The notes beneath the pieces are model-generated. The model ran no database searches. It was not told the origin of the DNA and saw nothing but the letters and a program-made list of their open reading frames with translations. The position numbers and the translations under genes are program-made. Positions 1-8,670 of a stretch of 64,000 bases of DNA are shown piece by piece (the stretch's first letter is position 1; each line of letters begins with the position of its first letter). The stretch is from Roseobacter cerasinus (lineage in GTDB: Bacteria > Pseudomonadota > Alphaproteobacteria > Rhodobacterales > Rhodobacteraceae). The DNA is taken from NCBI RefSeq assembly GCF_009811755.1, contig NZ_BLIV01000001.1, positions 701,953 to 765,952 on the forward strand, read 5' to 3'.

Positions 1-1
1 T

Positions 2-388
2 GCTGCATCGCTTGGGCGCTCAGCCCGGCACAGCACAGAGCGTTTGATCTCGGACCCGGACTACAACGCCGAGCTGGGCGCGGCGTATCTGGCAGGCCTT
101 GCCAAGCGGTTTCGTGGCAATGTGGTGATGATGTCAGCGGGCTATAACGCCGGGCCCGGTCGGCCCGACCGCTGGATGCTCGCCTATGGTGACCCGCGCC
201 GCAGCGAGATCGACATGATCGACTGGATCGAGCACATCCCGTTTCGCGAGACACGCAACTATGTCATGCGCGTGACCGAAAGCCTGCCGATCTACCGCGC
301 GCGTCTGGGCAAGGACCCGATGCCTGTGCCATTTCTGGAAGAGCTCAAAGGATCATCGCTTCTGGCGTTCGCGCCAAAGGGTGAATAG
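2..388 (+). CDS. Lytic murein transglycosylase, C-terminal part (partial)
   Basis: This is the 3' end of a soluble lytic transglycosylase (Slt type), which cleaves peptidoglycan glycan strands in the periplasm. The beginning lies outside the window, and the frame is open from base 2. Visible family signatures are the LISDPDYNAELGAAYL stretch, the SAGYNAGPGR segment that helps form the sugar-binding groove, and the ending PFRETRNYVMRVTESLPIYR. The catalytic glutamate lies upstream of the window. The gene converges on the DMT permease gene and overlaps its 3' end by about 36 bases. The family call is firm, but which Slt paralogue it is cannot be told. Confidence 0.85.
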   Translation, partial: AASLGRSARHSTERLISDPDYNAELGAAYLAGLAKRFRGNVVMMSAGYNAGPGRPDRWMLAYGDPRRSEIDMIDWIEHIPFRETRNYVMRVTESLPIYRARLGKDPMPVPFLEELKGSSLLAFAPKGE

Positions 389-1222
389 CCCCGCGCCCAC
401 AATCACCAAAACACCCAGCGCGACATTGGGCCGGATCGTCTCGCCAAAGACTGTCACGCCGAGGGCTGCAGCAAACACCAGCTGGAAGTAAGCGAAAGGC
501 TGCACCGCGCTGGCCTCTGCCACCTCGTAGCAGCGGATCAGCAACCAGTGCCCGGCCACGCCTGTTACGCAGAGCACGCCCATCCACGCCCAGTCGGAAC
601 CAGTCATCGCCTCCCAAAACCATACGCCAATGAGCGACATGGTGATCGCCCCCGCTGCCCCGGTCCAGAAAAAGCTGGTGGCGGTGCTGTCCTGACGCGC
701 GGCATAGCGGGTCAGCAGACCATAGAGCGCGAACATCAGTGCGGCGACCAAAGGTACCACGGCATAGGGGTTGAACACGGATACGCCGGGCTGCAGGATG
801 ATCAACACGCCCACAAAACCGATCGCAATGGCAACCCACCTACGCCAGCCGACAGTCTCACCCAAAATAGGGCCGGACAGGGCAGCCACAAGCAGCGGGT
901 AGCAGGCAAAGGCCGCATGGCTCTCCACCAGACCAAGCAGCGTGAACCCGGTCACCATCACGCAGACCTCCAGCGCCAAGAGGATACCACGACAGGCCTG
1001 CAACACCGGCTGCCGGGTCCGCGCTGCGGCCCGCACCCCACCGGATTGCCGGTAGGCGATCGCAACCACAAAGGCTGCGAAAAACCAATACCGCACCATC
1101 ACCACCATGTAGACGTTGTAGGCCTCCGCCAGATGGCGCGAGATGCCGTCTTGCAGCGCAAAGACAAAGGTGGTGAGCATCATCAGCGTGACACCCAGCC
1201 GAATGTTGTTGGATTGCGTCAC
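353..1222 (-). CDS. DMT/EamA family permease
   Basis: A 289-residue inner-membrane protein of the drug/metabolite transporter superfamily. It has about ten hydrophobic helices in two homologous EamA halves, and the second half ends in a typical LGVLVIVGAGLFTLWRER tail. The frame stays open upstream, but the GTG at 1222 is chosen because it overlaps the stop of the upstream mnmD gene as GTGA, and hydrophobic sequence begins just after it (TQSNNIRLGVTLMML). The two genes are therefore probably co-transcribed. The substrate is unknown; such proteins export amino acids, nucleosides or other small metabolites. Confidence 0.8.
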   Translation of the reverse strand: MTQSNNIRLGVTLMMLTTFVFALQDGISRHLAEAYNVYMVVMVRYWFFAAFVVAIAYRQSGGVRAAARTRQPVLQACRGILLALEVCVMVTGFTLLGLVESHAAFACYPLLVAALSGPILGETVGWRRWVAIAIGFVGVLIILQPGVSVFNPYAVVPLVAALMFALYGLLTRYAARQDSTATSFFWTGAAGAITMSLIGVWFWEAMTGSDWAWMGVLCVTGVAGHWLLIRCYEVAEASAVQPFAYFQLVFAAALGVTVFGETIRPNVALGVLVIVGAGLFTLWRERQKR

Positions 1223-1935
1223 GTGGCGAGAGACCCGACGGTCATGTGCCGCTTGCGCCCGAAGCCCGGGACGCGTTGCACGCTGAACCCCGCATCCGCC
1301 AAAGCCCGCCGCACCGCGCCTGCAGCAGAATATGTGGCAACCGTCCCACCCGGAGCCGTCCGCGCAGCGACCATCTGCATCAGGTCCTCCGACCACATGT
1401 CCGGGTTTTTGGCGGGCGAAAACCCGTCGAGATACCAGGCATCCGCCGCTCCGTGCCAGCATGGCAGCGTGGTACGGACATCTCCAATGATCACCTCAAG
1501 CCGAACGCCGGGCCCGAAATCGATGGGGCCACCCGCCTCGGACCAGCGGCTGGTCAACTGATCCCGCAGACCACCCAGCTCACCAAAGGGGCGCAATGCA
1601 GTGGCCATTTCCTCGGCAGACATCGGAAAGGCCTCCAAACTGGTGAAACTCAGATCGCCCGGCGCACCTGCACCCTGCCACGCCTGCACGGTCGCTAGAA
1701 AATTCAGACCCGTCCCGAACCCAAGCTCTGCGATGCGAAACCCCGGGGCAAAGCGTTCAGGCAGGCGATTGCCCTGCAGGAACACATGCCGCGTTTCCTC
1801 AAGACCGTTCTGAAGACTGAAATAGGGGTCATCAAAGCGGTTTGACACCGGCACGCCTTCGGCGCTCCAAGACAGATCTGCAGTCTGGTTCTGCACGCAA
1901 GACCCTTGTAAGACAGTGGAAACTTGGCGCGACAT
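1219..1935 (-). CDS. mnmD: tRNA 5-methylaminomethyl-2-thiouridine methyltransferase (MnmD domain)
   Basis: A 238-residue SAM-dependent methyltransferase corresponding to the N-terminal half of E. coli MnmC. It makes the last methylation of mnm5s2U at the wobble position of certain tRNAs. Visible motifs are the SAM-binding loop ELGFGTGLNFLA and the family signature WYLDGFSPAKNPDMW. The length fits a stand-alone MnmD. The oxidoreductase half is encoded separately on the opposite strand: the divergent starts at 1935 and 1960 are only 24 bases apart, so the promoters must overlap or lie inside the neighbouring reading frames. The permease gene follows with a 4-base overlap. Confidence 0.88.
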   Translation of the reverse strand: MSRQVSTVLQGSCVQNQTADLSWSAEGVPVSNRFDDPYFSLQNGLEETRHVFLQGNRLPERFAPGFRIAELGFGTGLNFLATVQAWQGAGAPGDLSFTSLEAFPMSAEEMATALRPFGELGGLRDQLTSRWSEAGGPIDFGPGVRLEVIIGDVRTTLPCWHGAADAWYLDGFSPAKNPDMWSEDLMQMVAARTAPGGTVATYSAAGAVRRALADAGFSVQRVPGFGRKRHMTVGSLAT

Positions 1936-1959
1936 TGGGGGAGAGGCGGAGCTTTGGCA

Positions 1960-2991
1960 ATGGTGGATGTCACAGTGCGCGGCGCGGGTATCTTCGGCCT
2001 GTCAATCGCCTGGGTGTGTACGCAGCGCGGCGCGCGTGTGACGGTCATCGATCCGGAGGGCCCGGGCGCAGGTAGCAGCGGCGGCCTCGTTGGGGCCTTG
2101 GCCCCGCATGTGCCCGAGAACTGGAACGTCAAAAAGGCGTTTCAGTTGCGCAGCCTGTTGCGCGCACCCGCCTTCTGGGGTGACGTCGCCGCAGCTGGCG
2201 GTCGCGATCCGGGGTATCATCGCGGCGGGCGCCTGCAACCTATCCTGAGTGCACATGCCCTGGACCTTGCGAAGGCGCGGGCAGACAGCGCCAAGGATCT
2301 CTGGGCGGGGCACGCAGTCTGGCAGGTTGAACCGGCCAATGCGACCGGTTGGGAGCCCCCCTCTCCGACCGGCTGGATCATCCGCGACACGCTGAGCGCC
2401 CATCTTCACCCAAGGCTGGCCTGTGCTGCCCTTGTGGCTGCGCTGGAGGCGCGCGGCGTCCAGATTTGCAGGGATGCCGAAGACCAAGGACGCGTCGTTT
2501 GGGCCACCGGCGTCGCCGGGCTCGCCGCTCTCAGTGAACAGCATCAGCGGGCAGTCGGGACCGGCGTAAAAGGGCAAGCGGCGTTGCTGGATCATGACGC
2601 AAGCGGCGCGCCACAAATCTTTGCGGATGGTGTGCATATCATTCCACATCAGGACGGCACGGTCGCGGTCGGCTCCACATCGGAACGTGATTTTGATGAC
2701 CCGCACACAACAGACGCGCAGCTTGATGCTGTTATCGACAAGGCGCGCGCAGCAGTTCCGGCGCTGCAAGATGCTGCCGTTCTGGACCGTTGGGCCGGGG
2801 TGCGCCCCCGCGCGCGCAGCCGCGCGCCCATGCTCGGCGTCTGGCCCGACCGGCCTGGCCACTACATCGCAAACGGTGGCTTCAAGATCGGCTTTGGCAT
2901 GGCACCCGAAGTGGCGGAGGTCATGGCTGATCTTGTGCTCGACGGGCGCGACAGCATCCCTGAGGGCTTTGCCATCGCGACATCGCTGTGA
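1960..2991 (+). CDS. mnmC: FAD-dependent oxidoreductase, MnmC C-terminal-like
   Basis: A 343-residue DAO-family flavoprotein with an N-terminal FAD-binding GAGIFGLSIA motif, the GAGSSGGLVGALAPH segment characteristic of the MnmC oxidase half, and a C-terminal GHYIANGGFKIGFGMAPEVA glycine-rich FAD motif. In MnmC this domain removes the carboxymethyl group from cmnm5s2U to give nm5s2U. Its divergent partner encodes the methyltransferase half, which supports the assignment. The frame is open from 1924, but the ATG at 1960 fits the start of the FAD fold and leaves a purine-rich ribosome-binding stretch upstream. A general glycine/D-amino-acid oxidase role is the alternative. Confidence 0.78.
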   Translation: MVDVTVRGAGIFGLSIAWVCTQRGARVTVIDPEGPGAGSSGGLVGALAPHVPENWNVKKAFQLRSLLRAPAFWGDVAAAGGRDPGYHRGGRLQPILSAHALDLAKARADSAKDLWAGHAVWQVEPANATGWEPPSPTGWIIRDTLSAHLHPRLACAALVAALEARGVQICRDAEDQGRVVWATGVAGLAALSEQHQRAVGTGVKGQAALLDHDASGAPQIFADGVHIIPHQDGTVAVGSTSERDFDDPHTTDAQLDAVIDKARAAVPALQDAAVLDRWAGVRPRARSRAPMLGVWPDRPGHYIANGGFKIGFGMAPEVAEVMADLVLDGRDSIPEGFAIATSL

Positions 2992-3019
2992 TCAGGGCCA
3001 TCTTCACAAGGACAACACC

Positions 3020-3433
3020 ATGACCGATGCACAGAAATGCACTGTTCACACCCTGGATCATCTGGTGCTGACGGTGGCGGATATCCCCACCAGCCTGGAT
3101 TTTTATGCCCGGGTTCTGGGCATGACAGCCAAAGCCTTTGATGCGGCAGATGGTAGTCAACGCTGGGCGCTGATTTTCGGGCAAAGCAAGATCAACCTGC
3201 ATCAATCCGGGCGTGAGTTCGACCCAAAGGCCAGACAGGCCCAGCCTGGCAGCGCCGATCTGTGCTTTCTGACAGATGTACCGCTGGTCCGCTGGCAAGC
3301 CCATCTGGCCAGTGAGACCCTCGCTATTGAAGAGGGTCCGGTCGCACGGTCCGGCGCAACCGGACCGATCACCTCGCTTTACATCCGCGACCCCGATGGC
3401 AACCTGATCGAAATCTCAACCCGCAACGGCTAG
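3020..3433 (+). CDS. VOC family protein
   Basis: A 137-residue single-domain vicinal oxygen chelate protein. It opens with LDHLVLTVADIPTSLDFYAR (metal-ligand His near residue 13) and ends with YIRDPDGNLIEIS, which carries the usual metal-binding Glu. The family includes glyoxalases, dioxygenases and fosfomycin- or bleomycin-resistance proteins; the substrate cannot be predicted. The ATG at 3020 lies 28 bases after the mnmC stop, so the two may be co-transcribed. The frame is open much further upstream, but that region is antisense to nothing meaningful and overlaps mnmC. Its stop overlaps the convergent flavin reductase gene by four bases. Confidence 0.85.
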   Translation: MTDAQKCTVHTLDHLVLTVADIPTSLDFYARVLGMTAKAFDAADGSQRWALIFGQSKINLHQSGREFDPKARQAQPGSADLCFLTDVPLVRWQAHLASETLAIEEGPVARSGATGPITSLYIRDPDGNLIEISTRNG

Positions 3434-3972
3434 CGATCCGTCAGGGCGCGCAGGCTCTGCATCAGCGTGGTCAACTCGCGCACATAGATCTCGCTGGTCA
3501 GCTGCCCGTTTGCGTCGAATTGATTGCCGCTGTCAGCCAGGTGAATTTCCGGCCCCTGCAGGATGACAGGCCGGAACGGCACCATGAAACCACGCAGCAC
3601 CATCTGCGCGCGCTCTCCACCGGCGCGGCCAGCAGCGGCGGACATCACCGCGACGGGCTTGCCATTCCAAGGGCGATTTTTCGTCCGGCTGACCCAGTCC
3701 AGCGCGTTCTTGAGCACACCGGACGGCCCTTTGTTGTACTCCGGCGTCGAAATGATGACCGCATCCGCCGCCCTGATGTCATCGCTGAGCGCCTGCACGG
3801 CATCCGGTACGCCATTGGCCGCCTCATCGTCGCCATTGTAGAGCGGCAGGCGCAGGTCGGCCAAATCGAAGTCACAATCCCCGAACAGGCGCGCGGCCTC
3901 TCGCAGCAGCATCGTATTGGTCGACCCTTTGCGCAATGACCCCGACAGGCCCAGAACAGTATATTTTGCCAT
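3430..3972 (-). CDS. NADPH-dependent FMN reductase family protein
   Basis: A 180-residue flavodoxin-like reductase. It shows the FMN phosphate-binding loop LSGSLRKGSTN near the N-terminus and the family segment STPEYNKGPSGVLKNALDW, which lines the flavin. Such enzymes (ChrR/ArsH/SsuE-like) reduce quinones, chromate or azo compounds with NAD(P)H in the cytoplasm. The start MAKYTVLG at 3972 is preferred over the longer frame from 4023 because the fold begins there. A hairpin terminator separates it from the upstream OmpA lipoprotein gene, so it must have its own promoter in the short gap. Confidence 0.83.
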   Translation of the reverse strand: MAKYTVLGLSGSLRKGSTNTMLLREAARLFGDCDFDLADLRLPLYNGDDEAANGVPDAVQALSDDIRAADAVIISTPEYNKGPSGVLKNALDWVSRTKNRPWNGKPVAVMSAAAGRAGGERAQMVLRGFMVPFRPVILQGPEIHLADSGNQFDANGQLTSEIYVRELTTLMQSLRALTDR

Positions 3973-4020
3973 GATCGCTTTCCCCTTCAGCGGACGTTGT
4001 CGCATACCCTGATGCACCGT

Positions 4021-4062
4021 CACAAAAAGACAAGAGCCCCGGCGGGATTTGCGGGGCTCTTG
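4021..4062 (-). terminator. Intrinsic terminator after the OmpA-like lipoprotein gene
   Basis: Ten-base perfect inverted repeat CAAGAGCCCC / GGGGCTCTTG at 4031-4040 and 4053-4062 with a 12-base loop. Read on the minus strand it is followed by TCTTTTTGTG, the U-rich tail expected for Rho-independent termination. It lies just downstream of the OmpA-like lipoprotein stop. Confidence 0.85.
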
Positions 4063-4083
4063 CCTCAGTGAATTGGCAAATCG

Positions 4084-4746
4084 TCAGCTTGTGGGCAGGA
4101 TGACAATCTCCACTCGACGGTTTTGCGCCTTGCCCGCCGCGTCCAGATTGCTGGCGATCGGCTGGCTCTCGCCGCGCCCAAAGGTCCGCAAGCGATTGCC
4201 CGGCACACCGGCGTCCAGCAGAACGTTGGCCACCGAAGTCGCACGGCGCTCGGAAAGTTGCTGGTTATAGCTCGCGTCGCCATCGCTGTCGGTGTGTCCA
4301 ATCACCTGCACGGTCGACTGCGGGTATTTGTTCAGGCTGGCCGCGACGGAGAAGAGATCGTCACGCAAATCCGGGCGCACCGCAAAGCTGTTGGTCGCAA
4401 AGACAATGCTTTGCGGCAAATTCAGGATCAGACGGTCACCGGTGTTGGTGATCGTCACATCGCTGTCCAGATCACGGCGCAGCTCGGCCTCCTGCTGATC
4501 GAGGCTATAGCCAATGCCCGCACCAATGGCGCCGCCGACCACGGCACCAACCAGGGCTCCATCATCGCGTTTGCCATCCCCCTTGACGAGGGCCCCTAAC
4601 AGGGCCCCGGCGCCTGCGCCAATAAGCGCGCCTTGCTGCGTTTTAGGAGTGTTGGAATTTGCGCCGGTCTGGTTCGGGTCCGTGCAGGCGGTCAGCACAA
4701 GCGCGCCTGAGACTGCCAGAACCAGAGGCATCTTTGAAATAGTCAT
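4084..4746 (-). CDS. OmpA-family lipoprotein with glycine zipper
   Basis: A 220-residue envelope lipoprotein. It has a signal sequence ending in the lipobox LTAC (Cys21), glycine-zipper segments at about residues 40-80 (GALIGAGAGALLGALVKG and GALVGAVVGGAIGAGIGY), and a C-terminal OmpA-like peptidoglycan-binding domain with GHTDSDGDASYN and NRRVEIVI. The architecture matches YiaD-type proteins that tie the outer membrane to peptidoglycan. It is monocistronic, being followed by a clear terminator. The exact cellular role is not established for this family. Confidence 0.88.
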   Translation of the reverse strand: MTISKMPLVLAVSGALVLTACTDPNQTGANSNTPKTQQGALIGAGAGALLGALVKGDGKRDDGALVGAVVGGAIGAGIGYSLDQQEAELRRDLDSDVTITNTGDRLILNLPQSIVFATNSFAVRPDLRDDLFSVAASLNKYPQSTVQVIGHTDSDGDASYNQQLSERRATSVANVLLDAGVPGNRLRTFGRGESQPIASNLDAAGKAQNRRVEIVILPTS

Positions 4747-4881
4747 AACGTACTGCCTTCAATGGTTTCGGTCCCGTTCGGGCGGGACGTCTTGATGAGA
4801 ACGCCCTATATATGGCGGCAGTTCCGCAACAAACCAAGAGGAAAGCCTGTCGGCGACAACCCGCCGCCACCCATTATTGGG

Positions 4882-5748
4882 TCACGTTTCCGCGTGCACG
4901 GCCTCATAAGCGAGCATCGCACGCTTCATCGGCAGACCCCAATGATACCCTCCCAGACCACCCGACTTGCGCAAGGCCCGGTGGCATGGGATCAGCCAGC
5001 TGATCGGATTGCGGCCAACGGCCGTGCCGACCGCGCGTACGGCCTGCGGCTTGCCAATCGCCTGCGCAATCTCGGAATAGGTGGTGACCTGCCCGGAGGG
5101 GATGCGCAGCAACGCCTCCCATACTTTGATCTGAAACGGCGCGCCAATCAGGAACAGCGGTGCGGTGTCGATCTGCCCATCGCCCGCGCCAAAAGCCTGC
5201 ACCACCCAGGGCCGCAGCATCATCGGATCTTCGATGAAGTCCGCCTTTGGCCAGCGCGAGAACAGATCTGTCAGGGCCGCCTCCTCCCCCATCTCGGCGG
5301 CGAAGCCCATGCCGCAAATGCCCTTGTCCGTGCCCATCACGATGGCCGGGCCAAAGGGGCTTTCGAACCAGCCCCAAAATATGGTCAGCCCCGCACCCTC
5401 CCGGGCAAAGTCGCCAGGGCTCATCGCCTCCCATCTGACGAAGAGGTCGTGCAACCGTCCGCTGCCCGACAGCCCCACGGCATGTGAGGCATCAAGCGTG
5501 GTGAATCGCTCGCGCAGCAGCGTCTTGGCGTGGCCAAGCGTCAGATATTGCTGATAGCGCTTGGGCGAGATCCCCGCCCAGCGCGAAAAGAGCCGCTGGA
5601 AATGCGCCGCGCTCATCCCCATTTCGGCGGCGATCTGGTCCAGAGACAAGGGTTCTTCTGCCTGGTCAATCAGGTCAATGGCGCGCCGCACCACCTGATA
5701 GTGATAGCCGGTCTCTGCCTCGGTCGGGAGTGTCTGATGCTGTGTCAT
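4882..5748 (-). CDS. ada: Ada-like bifunctional regulator / O6-methylguanine-DNA methyltransferase
   Basis: A 288-residue protein with an N-terminal AraC-type helix-turn-helix (about residues 15-110; MSAAHFQRLFSRWAGISPK) and a C-terminal suicide alkyltransferase domain with the catalytic PCHR motif (ISWLIPCHRALR) and the downstream GGYHWGLPMKRAML segment. It repairs O6-alkylguanine in DNA by transferring the alkyl group to its own cysteine. The N-terminal Ada zinc domain that senses methyl phosphotriesters is absent, a shorter form common in alphaproteobacteria. It may therefore regulate differently from E. coli Ada. The start ATG sits at 5748. Confidence 0.9.
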   Translation of the reverse strand: MTQHQTLPTEAETGYHYQVVRRAIDLIDQAEEPLSLDQIAAEMGMSAAHFQRLFSRWAGISPKRYQQYLTLGHAKTLLRERFTTLDASHAVGLSGSGRLHDLFVRWEAMSPGDFAREGAGLTIFWGWFESPFGPAIVMGTDKGICGMGFAAEMGEEAALTDLFSRWPKADFIEDPMMLRPWVVQAFGAGDGQIDTAPLFLIGAPFQIKVWEALLRIPSGQVTTYSEIAQAIGKPQAVRAVGTAVGRNPISWLIPCHRALRKSGGLGGYHWGLPMKRAMLAYEAVHAET

Positions 5749-5825
5749 ACCCGGATCATATGAAACTGCCAGCGCGCAAGCGACCCGAAACCTGCGCGAT
5801 CATCGCCTTCGCAGACGCCCCGGGG

Positions 5826-6893
5826 TCAGGCGCGGCGGCGGAGCGGAGCGGGCGCAGTGACTGGCCCTATCAAAACCCGCGCCTCGCGCCGCGACAGGCA
5901 GGGCCGAGCCGTTTGCTGGTCAAAACAGCCTGGACCCAGAGCCGCCTCCAGCCGCGCCTTGTCCTCAATGGACAGCCGCCGCAGAGTTTCGGGGCCAGCA
6001 AAGATCGTTTCGACCCAGGCACCCTGCGCCATGATCACCTGATGATGCGCACAAGCGATATGGGTCAGGGTATAGTCACCCTCCGGGGCAAACTGCCACC
6101 CGTGCCCGCTCTCGGCCCATGTCTTGGCGGGCAGCAGAACCTCATTGGTGAAAAAGAGCATTTCGGCCTCGGCCGAGGAAAACAGCAGGCGGTGATCTCC
6201 CGTCACGTGAAGATCATGGGTTGGCATTTGGGACCCGCACGATCCCGCCGGGATACAGACCGGACGCGCATCAGGGTGTTGGTCAAAATAGCCGGCTTCC
6301 AGCTTGGTGCGACCGATCCACACAATCGGTTGATATCCGTGATCGCGGGTCAACACCTTATCGGACGTCTCCAGCCATTCGACGGGCACTTCACCCTGAT
6401 CAGTGCAGATCATGGTGCCCGGCCCAAAGCAGGGCACGCTGCGCGTCTGATAGTAGTCATAAGTCCGCCGTGTGTCGGCGCTGCCATGCGATTTGAGAAT
6501 ATTGTCGATGTCGATGCCGCCAACGACTTCATAGGTCACACCTCGTTGCAGGGGCTCGGACGGCAGGTAGCCGACCTTGACACCTGCGATCTCAATCCGG
6601 TCGATTGAAATCGTCGACCCGTCAGGCGCTTCAAGAATGAACCTTTCTTCGCCGTAGATCCGGCCCGAGGCCACAGTCGAGCCATCAAGGCGCGTCACGA
6701 CCCCTGTCTGATTGGCATCCTCGCCGACCTCAGCGGCATGTTCATCCCCATCCAGCGAGTCGTCATCATCAGTGACGGCAAACCGCACCCGGTCGGTCGT
6801 GAGATCATAGTTTGGATCAAGCGAGAAGCTTCCGGTGGAAGCATCGTAGATCAGCGCATCCGCAGAGTAGCCGTAAAATGATCGTTCATACAT
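5826..6893 (-). CDS. Hint-domain protein
   Basis: A 355-residue protein. The N-terminal 140 or so residues are acidic and beta-rich (DDDDSLDGDEHAAEVGEDAN). A Hint_2-type domain then starts at the cysteine of SVPCFGPGTMICTDQGEVPV and contains VLTRDHGYQPIVWIGR and HDLHVTGDHRLLF. Hint domains catalyse self-cleavage at the Cys in inteins and hedgehog proteins; in roseobacters they occur in presumed secreted proteins. The frame is open to 7610, but that part is antisense to nth, and the ATG at 6893 lies outside it. Substrate and partner are unknown. Confidence 0.8.
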   Translation of the reverse strand: MYERSFYGYSADALIYDASTGSFSLDPNYDLTTDRVRFAVTDDDDSLDGDEHAAEVGEDANQTGVVTRLDGSTVASGRIYGEERFILEAPDGSTISIDRIEIAGVKVGYLPSEPLQRGVTYEVVGGIDIDNILKSHGSADTRRTYDYYQTRSVPCFGPGTMICTDQGEVPVEWLETSDKVLTRDHGYQPIVWIGRTKLEAGYFDQHPDARPVCIPAGSCGSQMPTHDLHVTGDHRLLFSSAEAEMLFFTNEVLLPAKTWAESGHGWQFAPEGDYTLTHIACAHHQVIMAQGAWVETIFAGPETLRRLSIEDKARLEAALGPGCFDQQTARPCLSRREARVLIGPVTAPAPLRRRA

Positions 6894-7040
6894 GGCGAGG
6901 CTCTTGCACTGCGGGTCGCGTGCACATTGGACGATCAAGGTAAATATACCGCTGAAAATTCCCCTTTTGTTTGAAGCGGATTTTATCAATTGCGTGAACA
7001 CGGACTTGCCGATGCGGCTGAAAGCCCGCATACCCAGCGA

Positions 7041-7685
7041 ATGGCAAAACAGCTTGACTATCATACGATCCGCCAGATCTTCACGCGGTTTCAGGACGCG
7101 GACCCCGAGCCCAAGGGCGAGCTGGAGCATGTGAATGTCTATACGCTCGTCGTCGCCGTGGCGCTGAGCGCGCAAGCCACCGACGCAGGCGTGAACAAGG
7201 CTACGCGCCAACTTTTCCAGATTGCGGATACGCCACAAAAGATGCTCGATCTCGGGCTGGAGGGGCTGACCGAACACATCAAGACCATCGGGCTTTTCCG
7301 CCAGAAGGCGAAGAACGTGATGAAGCTCAGCCAGATCCTCGTTGATGACTACGGCGGCGAGGTGCCCAACAGCCGCGCGGCCCTGCAAAGCCTGCCGGGT
7401 GTGGGGCGCAAGACGGCCAATGTGGTGCTCAACATGTGGTGGCAGTACCCCGCGCAGGCCGTGGACACGCATATCTTCCGCCTTGGCAATCGCACCGGCA
7501 TCGCCCCGGGGAAGACGGTCGAGGCAGTCGAACGCGCCATCGAAGACCACATCCCCGTCGATTTCCAACTGCACGCCCACCACTGGATGATTCTGCATGG
7601 GCGCTATCATTGCAAAGCGCGCAAGCCCTTGTGCCCCACCTGCATCATCCGCGATCTCTGCCCATTTGAGGACAAAACCGAATGA
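7041..7685 (+). CDS. nth: Endonuclease III
   Basis: A 214-residue base-excision-repair DNA glycosylase/AP lyase that removes oxidised pyrimidines. It shows the helix-hairpin-helix LPGVGRKTANVVLN with the catalytic Lys, the catalytic Asp in VDTHIFRLGNR, and four C-terminal cysteines (CKARKPLCPTCIIRDLC) that ligate a [4Fe-4S] cluster. The frame is open from 6990, but MAKQLDYHTI at 7041 gives the usual length and start. Its stop overlaps the next ATG (ATGA), which suggests coupled translation with the kinase gene. Confidence 0.95.
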   Translation: MAKQLDYHTIRQIFTRFQDADPEPKGELEHVNVYTLVVAVALSAQATDAGVNKATRQLFQIADTPQKMLDLGLEGLTEHIKTIGLFRQKAKNVMKLSQILVDDYGGEVPNSRAALQSLPGVGRKTANVVLNMWWQYPAQAVDTHIFRLGNRTGIAPGKTVEAVERAIEDHIPVDFQLHAHHWMILHGRYHCKARKPLCPTCIIRDLCPFEDKTE

Positions 7686-8668
7686 AGAACTACCAGCTTG
7701 TCGGCATCGGAAACGCCGTTGTCGACGTGATCACCCATGCCGACGACAGCTTTCTTGACCTGATGGGAATTGAAAAAGGCATCATGCAACTGGTGGATCG
7801 CGACCGGTCTGAGACGCTTTATGCGTCCATGAACGACCGGCTGCAAACCCCTGGTGGCGCCGTGGCGAATACTGTGGCAGGGGTGGGGGCGCTGGGGTTG
7901 CAGACCGCCTTCATCGGGCGCGTGCGCGATGACGCGCTGGGGCATTTCTACGCCAGCGCCATGACCGACAACGGCATCGACTTCGTGAACCCTCCGGTTG
8001 AGGATGGCGAGGTGCCCACGTCGCGCAGCATGATCTTCGTGGCTCCCGATGGGGAGCGGTCGATGAACACCTATCTGGGCATCTCCACGGGTCTGACCTC
8101 AGCCGATGTGCCGTCCGCAGTCTCCGGCAACGCGCGGATCATGTTCCTCGAAGGGTATCTCTTTGACCACGACGCGGGCAAAACCGCGTTCCGCGAGGCC
8201 GCGCGCGCGACCAAGGCGGGCGGCGGCATGGCCGGCATCGCGATTTCCGACCCGTTCTGCGTGGAGCGGCACCGTGATGACTTCCTGTCGCTCATTGAAA
8301 ACGACCTCGATTACGTGATCGGCAACCAGCACGAGATTGAATCGCTTTTCCAGACCGATTTCGAGACAGCGCTGGCCAAGACCGCCGAGATCTGCCCGCT
8401 GGTGATCGCCACCCGCTCGGGCGACGGGGTGAGCGTGCTGGGCGATGGGCGTCGCGTCGATGTGCCGGTACAGGAGGTCACGCCGGTGGATGCCACCGGT
8501 GCCGGGGATCAGTTCGCCGCCGGGTTCCTCTACGGTCTGGCGACGAACCGTGACCTGGAGATCTGCGCCAAGATGGGCAACCTTTGCGCGGCAGAAGTCA
8601 TCAGCCATGTGGGCCCGCGCCCCCAAACCGATATGATGAAGGTGTTCGAGAAGGAAGGCCTCGCCTGA
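7682..8668 (+). CDS. PfkB-family sugar/adenosine kinase
   Basis: A 328-residue ribokinase-fold enzyme with GNAVVDVITHADD at the N-terminus, the substrate-binding QTPGGAVANTVAGVGALG, and the C-terminal PfkB signature DATGAGDQFAAGFLYG with catalytic Asp. The arrangement fits the adenosine-kinase-like branch common in alphaproteobacteria, which would phosphorylate adenosine or a related nucleoside with ATP. It is translationally coupled to nth and followed two bases later by a GNAT gene, forming a three-gene operon. Another PfkB substrate is possible. Confidence 0.85.
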   Translation: MKNYQLVGIGNAVVDVITHADDSFLDLMGIEKGIMQLVDRDRSETLYASMNDRLQTPGGAVANTVAGVGALGLQTAFIGRVRDDALGHFYASAMTDNGIDFVNPPVEDGEVPTSRSMIFVAPDGERSMNTYLGISTGLTSADVPSAVSGNARIMFLEGYLFDHDAGKTAFREAARATKAGGGMAGIAISDPFCVERHRDDFLSLIENDLDYVIGNQHEIESLFQTDFETALAKTAEICPLVIATRSGDGVSVLGDGRRVDVPVQEVTPVDATGAGDQFAAGFLYGLATNRDLEICAKMGNLCAAEVISHVGPRPQTDMMKVFEKEGLA

Positions 8669-8670
8669 GC

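Noticed and set aside
6894..7610. N-terminal extension of the Hint-domain frame
   Set aside because: The extension is antisense to nth and its divergent gap; the ATG at 6893 gives a natural start outside nth.
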